Of a stretch of DNA of 64,000 nt, positions 35,811 to 47,659 are shown one piece after another. Location: positions 356,544-420,543 of the forward strand of contig JADCRB010000074.1 in assembly GCA_021464245.1 (NCBI GenBank), written 5' to 3'. Each line of letters begins with the position of its first letter. Position 1 is the first letter of the stretch. This DNA comes from Carallia brachiata (lineage: Eukaryota; Streptophyta; Magnoliopsida; Malpighiales; Rhizophoraceae). A program made the position numbers and the translations under genes. Below the pieces are notes generated by a model, which saw only the letters and a list, made by a program, of their open reading frames with translations, was not told the DNA's origin and ran no database searches.

Positions 35811-38800
35811 GGTTAAGTTAAGGTCTATCAATGAGTTTTGTCTCAATGGTACTAGTGATCTAAGTCATAATATTGAGCGTTGAATATATTTTACATGTTT
35901 GCTACTAAATAAGAACATAATGTCTTGGTTTATTCATTGTGTGCTTCTAAGTGAATTGTGTATTACCTTTTGAGACTAATAAGATTGAGTGTTTGTTTTA
36001 GTTTAACCACCTTATAATTCGTTAATAACAGTATCAATTCAGCTATAGCAGGAATTGATTGAACTAACAATGGTATCAGCTCTGACGCAACGAACATGCA
36101 AGGTGTTTTGATCAAGTTGAATTAGCAGAGATGGACGTTAGTTATATATCAGATCTGCGGTTCGAATTTATATTTCTGCTAAAGTTTTATCCTTATGGCC
36201 AACTAAACTATACTTAGTGCTCACAATAGGCAAGATTTTAACGTGACGTCTACTGCAACATTTTAGGATGCAATATTGTTATGACTAGTGTGACGCGCTA
36301 TGGCTACAATAACGGCAACGATGGCAGTTGGCTGTAACTACAACAATAATTATCCTGGTGACTTAATTGTAATTTACGCAGCCCGGATCAAAGGATTTTT
36401 TTTTTTTCTTTTTGAAAAAATGGCTTGAACAAAATACTGTATATGCACATATTGTTGATGTGTGAGAATTAGAAGACCACTGCCCACTTTTTTTTTTTTT
36501 TTTTTGGGTGGGATAAGTGATTAGCAAAAACTTTATTTTAAATAAATAGTCGGTTACAAAAAACAAATAAATAAAAGAAGCTCTGTCGGTGTGATCCAAA
36601 GTTGAATTATTGGAATCAATTATACGCACATTATTAACCAACCAACTGGAGCTTTCTTGTTTTCAGAATGGATAGTGGGGTTGTTGTTGACTGCGAAAGC
36701 TCTTTGTACTGCTTTCCTTGGTACATTTTGGTGGACTGTTGTCTTTTGCTTATGTTTGGTGCAGGTTAGACATTCTATGCAATATTTGGGATTTTTGCTT
36801 GCGTTCTATACAGGTTGGAGTTGAGGGCTTTCTTGGGTTCCTATAGCTCGTTTACGTTTTTGTAGAGGAGTGGATGTGCCTACTGATCAGTATGGCTATT
36901 GGTTTTCGTTGGTTGTTAGACTTGGTTTTGATTGGTTATTTGATTGGATCTGTTGCGAGAGGGGGAGAGTTGGTGGTTGGACTGGGTTTTTTCCAGTTGC
37001 TCTGTTTCTTGGCTGCAGTTGGAGGCTGCTAGTGGTGATTTGTGTGGAAAGGTTTATGCCAGCTGCATAGGGATTGATGATGATGATGAAATCTGGATTG
37101 TTCTCTTTGGACGTCACATAAAGCTTGGGCTGTGTAGCTGTTGTCTTTGGCAAGAGGTTTGTTGGTTGGGTGTGTAATACGAGGAGCTGGTGATGCAAAT
37201 GTGAGAGGATAGGCCGGTCACAACTTGTTTTAGGGGACAATTTATTTGGTGGTCGCAATTTATTTCGGTTTCGTTTTGTTTGTTTTTTTTCTTCTGGATC
37301 TTTAATTTTTAAGGGGTCTGCAGGAATTAATTTTTTAGTGAAAATTTAACTTTTAAGAGGTGTTTCATTTTGAGGAGTGTTAGAAGCCATACATAAACCA
37401 TATTATGCACTATTTTAAGTGTACCTTGAATTAAGGACTGCTATATTTTAGAAGACTTCTTAATATAATGACTTGCCCGTTAAAAAAAAATAAAAAAAAT
37501 AAAATTAAAACTATAACAGCGGTGCCTTTTTCTCTGGGTTGTTTACAGCTAGAAACTGATTGTATGCTCTTGATTTACTTCGAGTGTATAATAGCTGTTT
37601 TGTCTTTTTGTACGTGGAGGTGACGACAGATATGTCTTTGTACATGGGGCTGATAGCGGATATTGACACCGTGAATAAAATGGAGTGAGAATTGCTAATC
37701 AAAAAAAAAAAAAAAAAAACTTAAAACTATTGAAATGATCATGCCAACAGGGAACCTTTTTGCCGTTCAAGAAAAAAATATATATCAATTTTGCAATTTA
37801 TTTGCATTTGTTTTCTATTACTTTGAATTAGGTATGGACTGGGTTCGGTTCGGTTTTAGTATCAGTTATGAAACCGACAGTTCCTGTTCCAAGGCTTTGT
37901 GGAACCAAACTAAACTGCAAGTTGGAGATTTGGTTACGGTTCAGTTCTTACTGTAAGTTTTGGTTTCGGTTCCAATTAATTCTAAGTTCTGGTTCAATTA
38001 AAGGCTCTAGTTTTGGTTCGATTCAGCTCTAGTTCCAAATCATCCGGTTTGATCTAATTCAAATAAATTTGGCAAGGTTTGATCACTTTTTTCTTATAAA
38101 TTAGAAATATTTTGATTTTTTAATAATTAAAGAACATGTAAATCCTTGGATCAAAGTAAATCTTACTGTTGATTCCATTATTATTTTATTTTATTTTACT
38201 TTTTTAAAAGAACTGTTGGTTTAACGGATGGTTTGGCTGGTGGTTTGACCGTCGGTTTGCAAGCATCGATGAAGCTGACAGCCCAAAAATCTTAAAGAGG
38301 CAGAACCGCAACCGGACTGCCCCTCCCTCGATTTTGGTTCAATTCCAATTTCAGGTTTGTTGGATTTCTGTTCAGTTCCAGTTCCAGTTCCAGTTCCAGT
38401 TTCAACAAAATCTGTGGCCATGCTACTTTTTGTTGGGCATTTTACTTCCACTTATAATTTGTGTTTTTTCTTTTGGCCAGTAATTGTCATGTTGGGATAG
38501 CTATTGATTCTTGAGGTGTATTTTTTCCTTTTTAATGAAAGAGATTATTGATTTATATAAAGAAAAAGTTAATGGCAACTCTTAAAAATAACTCCAAAAT
38601 TGAAATAATATCCCTTGAAGTTTAGTTCTTTTTTTAGTTCTATTTCAAAAAAATAAAAAAAAACGATCTTTAATGTGTTAAAGTATTCCCCCTTTTCTCT
38701 GGAGAAACCTATTCGTAGTGGTTACTAAGTCCTTAAGACGGGAGAACGAGCATGCAGACCGATAGAAGACTCAGAGATTGGCCAACGTGACGTCATATTA

Positions 38801-39390
38801 ATGTTAGCATGACGTAATGCTGAAATCAGCATGTCACTTATATTTCATTTTGCTTTTAAAAATTTAATTTTTTTTTCGTCAAAATTCAATAAATGTTCAA
38901 CAAGTGCAATAAAATGAGTGACAAATATCACAGAATGTGTAAAGCCGCGTAATTTTTTAACCGTTTATTGCATATGTTTTCGAGCTTATTGCATATTTTG
39001 TTATCTTTAATCACTGCGCCGAAAATGGAATCAACCGCTGCTTGAAGGCATAAAAACGCTGCCTATTATCTAAGGCAACGATTTTGCAACTGCGGCGCCT
39101 ACAATAGTCTTTGTTCAACAAATTACAATTATTATGGTCAGGTGATGCAGCTCAGGTAACCATGGTTTTTCTCAAAGGCGAAAAAAGAAAGGAAAAAATA
39201 AAAATTTTATTTATTATTTACACGAATTTTAAGAATTTTACTCGTAATTTCTTTTTATAATTTATCTTTTGTGTTTCTGTCATGAATTATTATTATTTTT
39301 TTTTTGTTAGTAAGTCATAAAATTTGATATATGATAGTCTAGTTAGTGTCATGTCTTCAAACTCAAATATTATATTACCTCCGATGACGA
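35811..39390. other. Terpene synthase 3' flank and repeat-derived intergenic DNA
   Basis: No supported gene. Visible items: a T-run at about 36488-36506 which, read on the minus strand, follows AATAAA by about 30 bases and looks like a retroposon poly(A) tail; A-tailed sequence at about 37480-37510; an A18 run near 37702; and GGTTCGGTT-type low-complexity DNA at 37850-38060. A TGGTATCAG motif at 36071-36079 resembles a primer-binding site, but no LTR pair was found. Confidence 0.35.
38373..38402. repeat. (GTTCCA)n minisatellite
   Basis: Four to five copies of the hexamer GTTCCA within a longer stretch of GGTTT/GGTTC-rich low-complexity sequence (37850-38400). Confidence 0.8.
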
Positions 39391-39399
39391 CGTGGTATC

Positions 39400-40200
39400 T
39401 AATAATTTTTTATAAATTTATTTTTCAATAATTTTTATTTTTAAGTTTTTAATTTTTTCAAAAGTTATTTTCAATAAATAGTATAATAATTAAAATATTT
39501 TAAAAAAAGTTGGAAATTCCTAGATTTCCATGGACGACCGCATCAACGGCCACCGGCAGCCAACTCGGCCTTCTCAAACTTTGTCCAATCCAGATTCCTT
39601 TCCAACAACATCACAATTTATCAGTATCAATTCTTCAAGATCCCAACTCATAGCAATCCCAATGGCCTTCACCCCGTCAGCATAAGAGGTGGGAGTACCC
39701 TAAAATATATTGCAACAGCCGAGAGGAGAAGATTTTTTGGATCTAAAGGTAATCGGATCGTGTTTTTGCAAATTACATGTGGAGTTGATGATAAATTGAA
39801 GCAAACCCTCTCTACTGCCACATCATAAACAAACAGGAAATTCAAAGAATGACAATTCTCCGCCAATTTCAACAAAACCCCATCAAATATACCCCTACAG
39901 GTTCGTAGTTCCACTTTTTTGAAGACTCCGCAAGCACCTGATAAATGAGAGGAAGGACCCTCCATCACCAATTCCTTTGGAAACTTCGTCTTCTATACAA
40001 TATAAGCTAGAATCTAAAACAGAGAAGACCAAGTTGGCTGCCCACGGTGGTTCGTCGTCCATAGAAATTTAGGATTTCTTCTAAATTTTTTCAGTATTTT
40101 GATTATTATACTATTTATTAAAAATAACTTTTAAAAAAAATAAGATTTTCAGAATCAAATCTTTTGAAAGAAAATATTAAAATAATTATTAAATGTCATG
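39400..40200. mobile_element. Inverted-repeat element carrying a gene fragment (Pack-MULE-like)
   Basis: Inverted repeats of at least 150 bp: left arm about 39410-39576, right arm about 40020-40180. Matching blocks are AATAAATAGTATAATAAT against ATTATTATACTATTTATT, TTCCATGGACGAC against GTCGTCCATAGAA, and CAGCCAACTCGG against CCAAGTTGGCTG. The outer ends and target duplication were not resolved. The roughly 440 bp between the arms is GC-richer and resembles decayed coding DNA on the minus strand. Capture of host gene pieces between long inverted repeats is typical of Pack-MULEs; assignment to that class is inference. Confidence 0.6.
39577..40019 (-). pseudogene. Captured fragment of a possible leucine-rich-repeat or F-box/LRR gene
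   Basis: On the minus strand an open frame of about 100 codons (39971-39669) contains VELRTCRGIFDGVLLKLAEN and CHSLNFLFVYD. Coding-like peptides then continue in other frames: GSREGLLQF, DGVKAIGIAM and LEELILINCDVVG. The jump between frames and the internal stops show a broken gene piece. The pattern of L..L...NC spacing suggests a leucine-rich repeat, perhaps of an F-box/LRR protein; I cannot name the parent gene. It lies wholly between the two inverted repeats. Confidence 0.5.
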
Positions 40201-40572
40201 TCATCATTCAATTAAATGATCAAATAATGACATGACGTTATAACATGATATTGACTAAAATGTTATCTGTTAAACTTAATTGTTTATTAACAAAAAAGGG
40301 TGAAAAAAATCAATGGCAAAAACATTGAAAGTAAATTAAAAAAAAATATTGGAAGTGAAATTAAAAAAAAAATATAGATGATAGGTGATATCTATTTTTT
40401 TACCAAAGAAAAATTAGAATTATAATTCGTTAGGTGCTTAGTAAAAAAGTTTGAGTTTCAAAAAAAGATTTAAAATAGTGCTGACATTATCTGGGTCGAA
40501 CTTATGTTTCTTTCTCTCCGTCGAGCAACTTTTCCGGAAAGTGGTAATGGTCTCTATTGGATCGTCATGATA

Positions 40573-41640
40573 AGAACTTTAAGAATTGTCTAGAACACTA
40601 GCGTGATTATTTGGCATCAAACATTTCAAATCGCTTTGCGATCGTTAAGAATTGTGTAGAACTTGTAACGAGTGTAAATCTTAAATTTGTAATAATTAGA
40701 TTCAAAAATATAAAATTAAATTATAAATAAATATTTAAAATAAAAAAAATTTACGTAGAGTTGATTTTCGTAGTTCTTCCGATTAATATTCTTTTGTGAC
40801 TCTATTAAGAGTTGTACGAGTTTGATCTTGACAGCAGTAAATTTCACAGTTTTTTCTTGAACTGGATAGAATGAAACTGGATCTGAAATAAACGTCTGAA
40901 CTACATTTAAGAACTGCAGAGATCTGATTTGAGCGATCTGACTTGAATTCACCGATAGTTGAAGGGACTTATTCTCGGATGAATTGCCTAAATTTTACTG
41001 AGGGCCGTATAAGATTTAATCACAGCTGAATTTGTAATATTTTGATATTTTTAAATTTATATTCTCATAAATTCAGATTTAGAGCGATCAGAAATTTAGA
41101 AATGAAAACAGGAAATTTTTTTGGGTTTACACCTGAAATATCTCTAAAAAAGAAATTAGGAAAATATACTGCAGAGTAAAGCACGTAAGAAAAAAAGAAA
41201 TTTTCTTAAAAGATTTTTAAAATTTTTTTTTCCTCAAAATTTCTGTATTTTTTTATTTACAAATTTACTAAATATTAGATTGAACTAAAATGAGAGTACC
41301 TATTTATAGGCCCTAAAAAAAAAACTGTATTACCGACCTTGGTAACATTCGCTTTGCAGCTGCCAACCGATTTTTTTTTCTTTTTTTGTTAAGCGTTTAC
41401 AGAACTTTAGCATGATTGGCGTCAAATCTTTCAAATCGCTTTGCGATGTTTAATAATTGTGTAGAACTCTAGTTTGACGACTGGCATCAAAATTTTCAAA
41501 TCGCTTTGCGATGGTTAAGAAACTCTGGCATAATTGGCATCAAATCTTTCAAATCGCTTTGAGATGGTTAGAGCAGGACATTAGCATTATTTGCGTCAAC
41601 ATGGGCCATTGCGTGGGACATTAGCATTGTTGGCGTGAAC
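40573..41640. repeat. Minisatellite of 55-65-bp units interrupted by a solo LTR
   Basis: Units of the form GAACTYTAGCATGATTGGC, then GTCAAATCTTTC and AAATCGCTTTGCGATGGTTA, occur at about 40573-40663, 41402-41464, 41465-41518 and 41519-41575, with two shortened units to 41640. The first is separated from the rest by the solo LTR at 40664-41401, whose target duplication GAACT lies within a unit. Confidence 0.75.
40664..41401 (-). mobile_element. Solo LTR of the same gypsy family as the 42.4-50.3 kb element
   Basis: 738 bp beginning TGTAACG and ending TTTACA, flanked by the 5-bp repeat GAACT at 40659-40663 and 41402-41406. It aligns over most of its length with the 49320-50339 LTR, for example CTTTTTCTTGAACTGGATAG and CTCATAAATTCAGAT. 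Read on the minus strand it has a TATA box (CTATAAATAGG, near 41310). No internal retrotransposon sequence adjoins it, so it probably arose by LTR-LTR recombination. Confidence 0.88.
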
Positions 41641-42361
41641 ACGTTTATATTATGAGAGGTGCTGCATAAGATTTTTAGGAAAAAACAACTAACCCCTATT
41701 GCGTAATTGTAAAGTTTTAACATCAACTGGGGCCAGTTAATTCGCCTGGAAAAATTGCAAACCGATTCATAGTCTAATCCAGTTATACTAAACAACTGAA
41801 GATAAGTAAACCGATTTTAATACTTGTGAACCAGTTGGTTTGATCTGCATCTGGAACTAGTGAACAGAGAGCCAGATTTTTCTAGGTTTAACAAAATTTC
41901 ATGTTAGGTTTGAAAGAATCAAATCTTAGAAAGAATCAAGAGTTTAGGACAATTGGGGTATAGTCTCGTGGCTAATAATTTTATAACTTAAATTAAGATT
42001 TAAAATTCGAACTCTAAATTTATTATTAGTTAAATTCTCTTCTCTTACTCAACTAAACTGATAAAGGAAAAGGAAAAAAAAGAAAAAAGAACCAATAAAT
42101 TATGGAAGGGACTGGCAATGAAAACGTAGTGGACTTTCGAGTGTCTGAAGGTGTCGATAAGTGTGGCCGCTGCTTTGATCGTGATTGTGTTTTGGATCAC
42201 TACTCCGTGAATCCACAAATCACAAGTTTCATCTTTAGCCAGCCATGCGACAAGTCACAAGTGCGGCTGTATAGAAATGTCGGCTTGTAGCAAAAAAAAA
42301 AAGAAAACACATGACAAAAATTAAGCTTCTTTGTGATCGTTTGTCGAAATTATAGATTATA
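41641..42361. other. Intergenic DNA between the minisatellite and the gypsy element
   Basis: No gene is supported. The 62-codon open frame 42102-42290 has no recognised domain. The last bases (ATCAC, 42362-42366) are the left target duplication of the gypsy element. Confidence 0.4.
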
Positions 42362-42366
42362 ATCAC

Positions 42367-42401
42367 TGTAACAGGTAAATTTTGAGCCTGTAACAGTTAG
42401 A
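42367..42401 (-). repeat. Remnant of the 3' LTR of element A
   Basis: TGTAACAGGTAAATTTTGAG and the following CCTGTAACAGTTAG match the inner edge of the intact LTR (49320 onward) with few changes; similarity then stops. It abuts the target duplication ATCAC, so the outer end is original and the rest of the LTR was lost or replaced. Confidence 0.8.
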
Positions 42402-42976
42402 CGGGATGACCTTTCTTCTCCTTTCTCTTGAAATTCTGCAATTGGTTCCATCTTTCTTGTAACAGAGGAGTAAAGGTCTGGTATGTGGTAAAAATCAGTT
42501 GAGACTAAGGCTGGATTTCAAACTCAAATCCTCCGTCGCTTTTATATTTTTGAGCCGTTCACAGTTTATACTCATGCGGGTCAAGAGTTGGATTGAATTT
42601 TGAACCCGGGTTCTGGACTTGTGTCTGGAACTTGAGATTTTTAAATTTTGGGTTTTTGGATTGGATTTGGGTCGAGTGTTTGGGCTTCTAGACTTGAATT
42701 TTTGAATTTGGGTCGAGTGTTTGGGTTTTGGACTTGGACTTAATTTTCAGGCTTTTGAGTTGGGTTTGAGTTTTTTGATTTAGGTTCAAGTGTTTGAGTT
42801 TGAATTTTCGGGTTTGGATTTTCGCTTGGACTTTTAGATCGGGACTTCCGATTTTGTTTTTTGATTTTTTTTCTTCTTTTTTGATTTTTTTTCTATTTTT
42901 TTCTTTCTTTTTTTATTTTTTGATTTTTTTGATTTTTTTGATTTTTTTTATTTCTTTTTGATTTTTTTAAACATAT
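42402..42976 (-). other. 3' non-coding part of element A with degenerate tandem units
   Basis: Between the LTR remnant and the pol stop. From 42600 to 42840 units such as TTGGGTCGAGTGTTTGGG and GGACTTGGACTT recur irregularly. From 42856 to 42968 there is a T-rich run with repeated GATTTTTTT, which is A-rich in the sense of the element. Confidence 0.5.
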
Positions 42977-45900
42977 TTACACATAATACTGTTTCAGAAA
43001 TTTACCATTGATCGGGCCAATTCGGACACTTTCTTGGTCTGACAGCATATAAGAGTTGTGAGTATAGGCCTCCTGCACTAAATATGGCACATCCCATTTG
43101 GAAGTAAGCTTGTCACCCGGCCGATGCTTCATGTTGATGGGTCATCGTATTGTAAGAACAAGGTTTTCAACTTGAAAAGATCGAGGACGGACCCTGCGGT
43201 TGAATGTGTTGGTGAGCCGGACTTGGTAGCATTCGAGTTGCTATTGTGCTTCGAGTCTCCTTTCATCAAGGGCTTCTAACTCATCCAGACATAGGCGAGC
43301 ATTCTCCTCCTGTGTGAGTCCTTCTAGAACAGCCATACGCATAGATGGAATCTGTGTTTCCAACGGTAGTATTGCTTCGACACCGTAGACAAGTGAGTAT
43401 GGCGTCACCTGTGTTGGAGTCCGGTAAGTTGTACAATACGCTCATAATGCCTCTGGAATTCTGTCATGCCAATATCTTTTTGATTTAGAGACTACCTTTC
43501 ACAATAAGTTGCATAAAGTCTTGTTGAATGCTTCGGCCAAACCGTTAGCCGGGGTATTGTACATAGACGACTTGTACTGCTTGAACTTGAACTTCTCATA
43601 GAGCTTGTCGATCAAGCTGTTGTAGAACTGCTTGCCATTATCAGTGATGATGAATCGAGGGACTCCATAGCGATAGATCAGCTGAGTCTGGATGAAATTG
43701 GCAACATGCTCCTTCTTTACCTCTCTAAGTGGAATAACTTCGGCCCATTTTGAGAAGTAGTATGTTGCTGCGAGGATGTAAAGGTGACACAGGGATGACT
43801 TTGGCAAGGGCCCTACTAAGTCGAGACCCCAAGCTTCAAAGGGCCAAGACGAGACAGTTGGATGCAGTGGCTCTGGTGGTTGATGTATGTAATTCGCATG
43901 AAATTGACAAGCTTGACATGTTTTAACAAACTTAATTGAATCACGTACTATAGTTGGCCAATAGTATCTCATCCTTCTGAGCTGGAAGTACAACTTAGAC
44001 CCTGATTGATGTCCGTCACAAACACAAAAATGTGCTTCAGCGAGAGCTTGTTTTGCCTTTTCATTGCCTAGGCAGCGAAGTAAAACTCCATCAAAAAATT
44101 TTCGATACAGAGCATCCTTGAGATATATGAAGTGGGGAGCTCGTCGTTGAATTTCTATTTTATAACGACAATCTTCGGGCAGCTTCTCGTGCTGTAGGTA
44201 GTCAATGATTGGTTGGCGCCAATCTTCGTCCTCCGCGAGACGTACAGATACAGTGTTGGCTGCTATAGTTTCTTCATCATCCTTCTGTGACACTATCCAT
44301 TTCTGACATACGGCAATAACTGTAGCCTGAATTTCTGACTTTGCAAGAGAAGTGGCCAGGTTAGCCAACGCGTTTGCCTGAGTGTTTTCTCGTCGAAGCA
44401 CATGCTCTAAGGTGATGCTTTCAAATTCATCCATTAGCCGTCGAGCACGTTGATGGTAATGCGCAAGGTCCTTTTTCTTCACGTCATACAACTCTGTAAG
44501 TTGGTCGATGACGAGCTAGGAATCTCCATGAATTTCTATAGTTAGAATCTTCATATCGACAGCCATTTGAAGACCAATGATTAAAGCCTGGTATTTGACA
44601 ATATTATTTGAATATAACTCACCGAGTATGATAGCATATGGTAGTATTTGTCGTTGAGGAGTGACAAACACTATGCCGGCACCAGCACCATCACGTCTTG
44701 CCGCACAATCAAAGAACATTGTCCATGGTGACAGTGTCTCAATGTAAAAGACCTCTTCATCCGGAAGATCATCTGTGAACTCCCAATTCGACGGGACATG
44801 GTGATCTGCTAGGAAATCTGCTAGGGCTTGTCCTTTTACTGCTTTTTGAGGCACGTAGACAATGTCGTAGCTCTGTAGGATTACTACCCACTTGGCAAGT
44901 CATCCTGACAAGATTGGTCTAGATAAGATATATTTGATAAGATCAGCTCTGGCAATGAGATGTACCGTGTGAGCTTGCATGCAGTGCCTTAGTTTATTAA
45001 TGGCGAAGAATTGTGCTAGACATGTCTTTTCAATGGGCGAATAGCTCAGCTCTGGACCGTTTAGTATTTTGTTCAAGTAATACAGAGCAACTTCCTTTCC
45101 CTGCTCATTTTCTTGTGCAAGCAGGGCTCCCAAAGACCTTTCCTGCACTGCAATATAGAGAATCAGTGACTTTTCTTAAATTGGAGTACCCAGGACTGGT
45201 GAATTGGAAAGGTACTTTTTTATATTCTCGAAGGCTTTGCTGCAAGGTTCGTCCCACTCGAAGTTAACATTATTCTTCATCAACCGATGGAAAGGTTGAC
45301 ACCTCCCAGCTAAGTTGGAGATGAAACGACGAATGTACGTCAGCTTTCCTTGTAGACTTCACAGTTCATGCAGGTTTTTAGGTTCAGGTATCTTTTGAAT
45401 TGCCTCAACCTTTGACTGATCAACTTTGATTCCACGATGATGCACCACGAGCCCAAGAAATTTGCCTGATGTGACACCGAATGCGCACTTGAGAGGATTC
45501 ATTTTGAGTTGATGTTTGCGAAGTCTTTCAAACACCGTTTTGAGATCCTCGGGATGGTCTTTGCGCTCCTTAGTCTTTACTACTAAGTCATCAATATAAC
45601 ATTCTATAGTCTTGTGCAACATGTCATCAAAATTTTTTTGCATGATACGTTGATAAGTGGCGCCAGCATTTTTTAATCCAAACGGCATAACTTTATAGCA
45701 GTATATACCTTTTGGGGTGCAGAATGCTGTCAACTCCTCATCTTCTGGTGCCATTCTGATTTGGTTATAGCCTGAAGAACCATCCACGAAGGACAATGCT
45801 TCGTGACCCATTGTTGCATTAACTGTGATCTCCGTTATGGGCAACGGAAAATCATCTTTCGGACAGACCCTGTTAAGATCTCAAAAATCAGTACATACCA

Positions 45901-46141
45901 TTAACTGTCTATTCTTCTTTCTTATCAGGACTATGTTGGCAATCCACGTTAGGTAGGTGACCTCTCGGATAAAGTTAGCATTGATCAGCTTGTTAACCTC
46001 CTCCTCGATTTGTGGAATGAGTTCCGAGCGGAACCGTCGTTGTGATTGCTTGACAGAACGAACACCCTTCTTTACTGATAGACAATGCACCGCAATCTTC
46101 AGGTCAAGTCCACGCATTTCTTTGTAACTCCATGCGAACAC
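42977..46141 (-). pseudogene. pol: Element A pol: reverse transcriptase, RNase H, archaeal-type RNase H, integrase
   Basis: Reverse transcriptase (about 46141-45359) includes FVDGSSGYNQI, MPFGLKNAGATYQR and the catalytic YIDD. RNase H follows (about 45300-44900; SLGALLAQENEQGKE, SYSPIEKTCLA), then a second RNase H (about 44750-44400; FFDCAARRDGAGAGIVF, ENTQANALANLAT). Integrase (about 44300-42977) has the zinc region ending CQACQFH, the core acidic residues in WGLDLVGPLP, ITDNGKQF and NGLAEAFNK, and ends NGKFLKQYYV. No chromodomain is seen. In-frame stops include 44516-44518 (TAG where GDSQLVIDQL is expected), 44900-44902 (TGA) and 43442-43444 (TGA where Trp is expected), so the polyprotein is dead. 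Confidence 0.88.
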
Positions 46142-46489
46142 GTCATTATATTGACTTAATACCAGAACATATTATTGCACTTCTTCTGCAGTAAGTAAAG
46201 CACTTACAAATATAGGTCGGGGATCTTCCGGAGAGCCAAGATTGACCTCATTGAGATCATCAACAGTTGCTTGGCCACCATCTTCAAGTTTCGGGGGAAC
46301 CTCCTTAACTTCGCCGTCTGATGAGTAGGAATCAGCCTCCTCGCTAATTGTGACATGAAATGCAGAGCTCCTAACTTCATTTTCTTTGTTTGACTAGATA
46401 AGCCTGTCTTGTTTCGTGGTAGTGGTGATGGCACGTGCATCAGCTGCTCTGCTTCAGCTCTTTAGCGTGATCCGCACAGGTGACTTTTC

Positions 46490-47446
46490 CTAATAGCCTA
46501 AGCCAGGTCGGGACGTTGATAATTGAACAATTGCGTCACTTGTAGATGGCAGTGTACCCATTGTGCTCGGGTTTGAGAAGTCATAGCCCGCCTTGGCCAA
46601 AAGCTTGTATGCATTATGATCAAATCCTTCATGTGTTCTTCTTTCTGGAAGTGAGCCGCTTTCGACTGCCCCCGTGTGTGGTCTGACGAAGCATTTCAAT
46701 GGTTTGGAGGATAAAACCGGCTCAATCTTTGGTATCGGCAGAGTATAAGTCTCCTTCAGGTTGTGTAGTTCTTTTGTCTTGGATTGACTGTGTCCTCGCT
46801 CCTGTTTAGGATCAATACAATAAGAGAAAGGGGGTTGACCTTCTGGGCATCGTGACTTTGGCACATAGCGTAGGACTGGAGTGGAGATCGAAGACGCAAC
46901 ATCTTTCGGACGAAATTTAGCAAGTTGTGGCAGCTTTTCATTTGTCGGAGCCTGAGGTTGAGCATTGACAGGTTCTTCAATAGCTTTTCCCCTTTTGTGG
47001 ATGCCCCCAGTCCAAGTAGCTTTTGATGGAATGATCTCCGGATTGTCTGTGTCAGTGTAGAAGACTACATCCGCTAAATGTGATTCAGCATCATCAAACG
47101 GCTTGAAGTCAACATTGACCTTTTGAACGCCACCATTGTAGTACTTGAAGCACTGATGTAGGCTTGAGAGTACAACTCCATTTCCATGAATCCACGATCG
47201 TTCTAGCAACATCTTATACGTGGTACGTGCATCAATTACATGAAATATAGTACTAGAAGTGAGATTACCGATAGTTAGCTCCAAGCGAATCATCCCAATT
47301 GCTTTTTGTCTTCCTTGATTAAAGTCACGAATCATCAAGCGGCTGTCTGATAACTCATCAATGCCGATGCTAAGCTCTTTTATGGTGGATTTTGGGATAA
47401 TATTGACTGCTGAGCCATCGTCGATCAGAATACGTCGGACCTTCTA
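46490..47446 (-). pseudogene. Element A protease region
   Basis: The retropepsin-like segment RRILIDDGSAVNIIPKS (about 47430-47380) carries the active-site D-x-G-S pattern. It is followed by a Tat-type extension (GMIRLELTIGNLTSSTIFHV, then RTTYKMLLERSW). The open frame 47338-46490 covers 282 codons. The codon at 47444-47446 is TAG where element B has CAG in the same context (63762 region). Confidence 0.75.
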
Positions 47447-47659
47447 TTCTCTCACATAGCCTGATACATACAGTTGCCGATTGTGGGGTTTGGACCCTAG
47501 TAGGAGATCCTCATCTGAAAATGAGATAATGGAGTAACATCCGACGTGGTTTTGGCTCGTCTGATGCTCCGTCGAGCTGAAATTACTCGATGGAAGAGAT
47601 CCAGCTGAGGTATGGAGAGTGTTCCTGACTAGGTTCTGCCATACTTCTGTTGATTGCAA

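Noticed and set aside
36061..36090. TGGTATCAG after AACTAACA, like a copia LTR end plus initiator-tRNA primer-binding site
   Set aside because: Only nine bases fit before the match fails, and I found no second LTR copy on either side.
36896..37258. 120-codon open frame on the minus strand
   Set aside because: No domain, overlaps plus-strand open frames in the same T/G-rich repeat-like DNA, and has no promoter or splice context.
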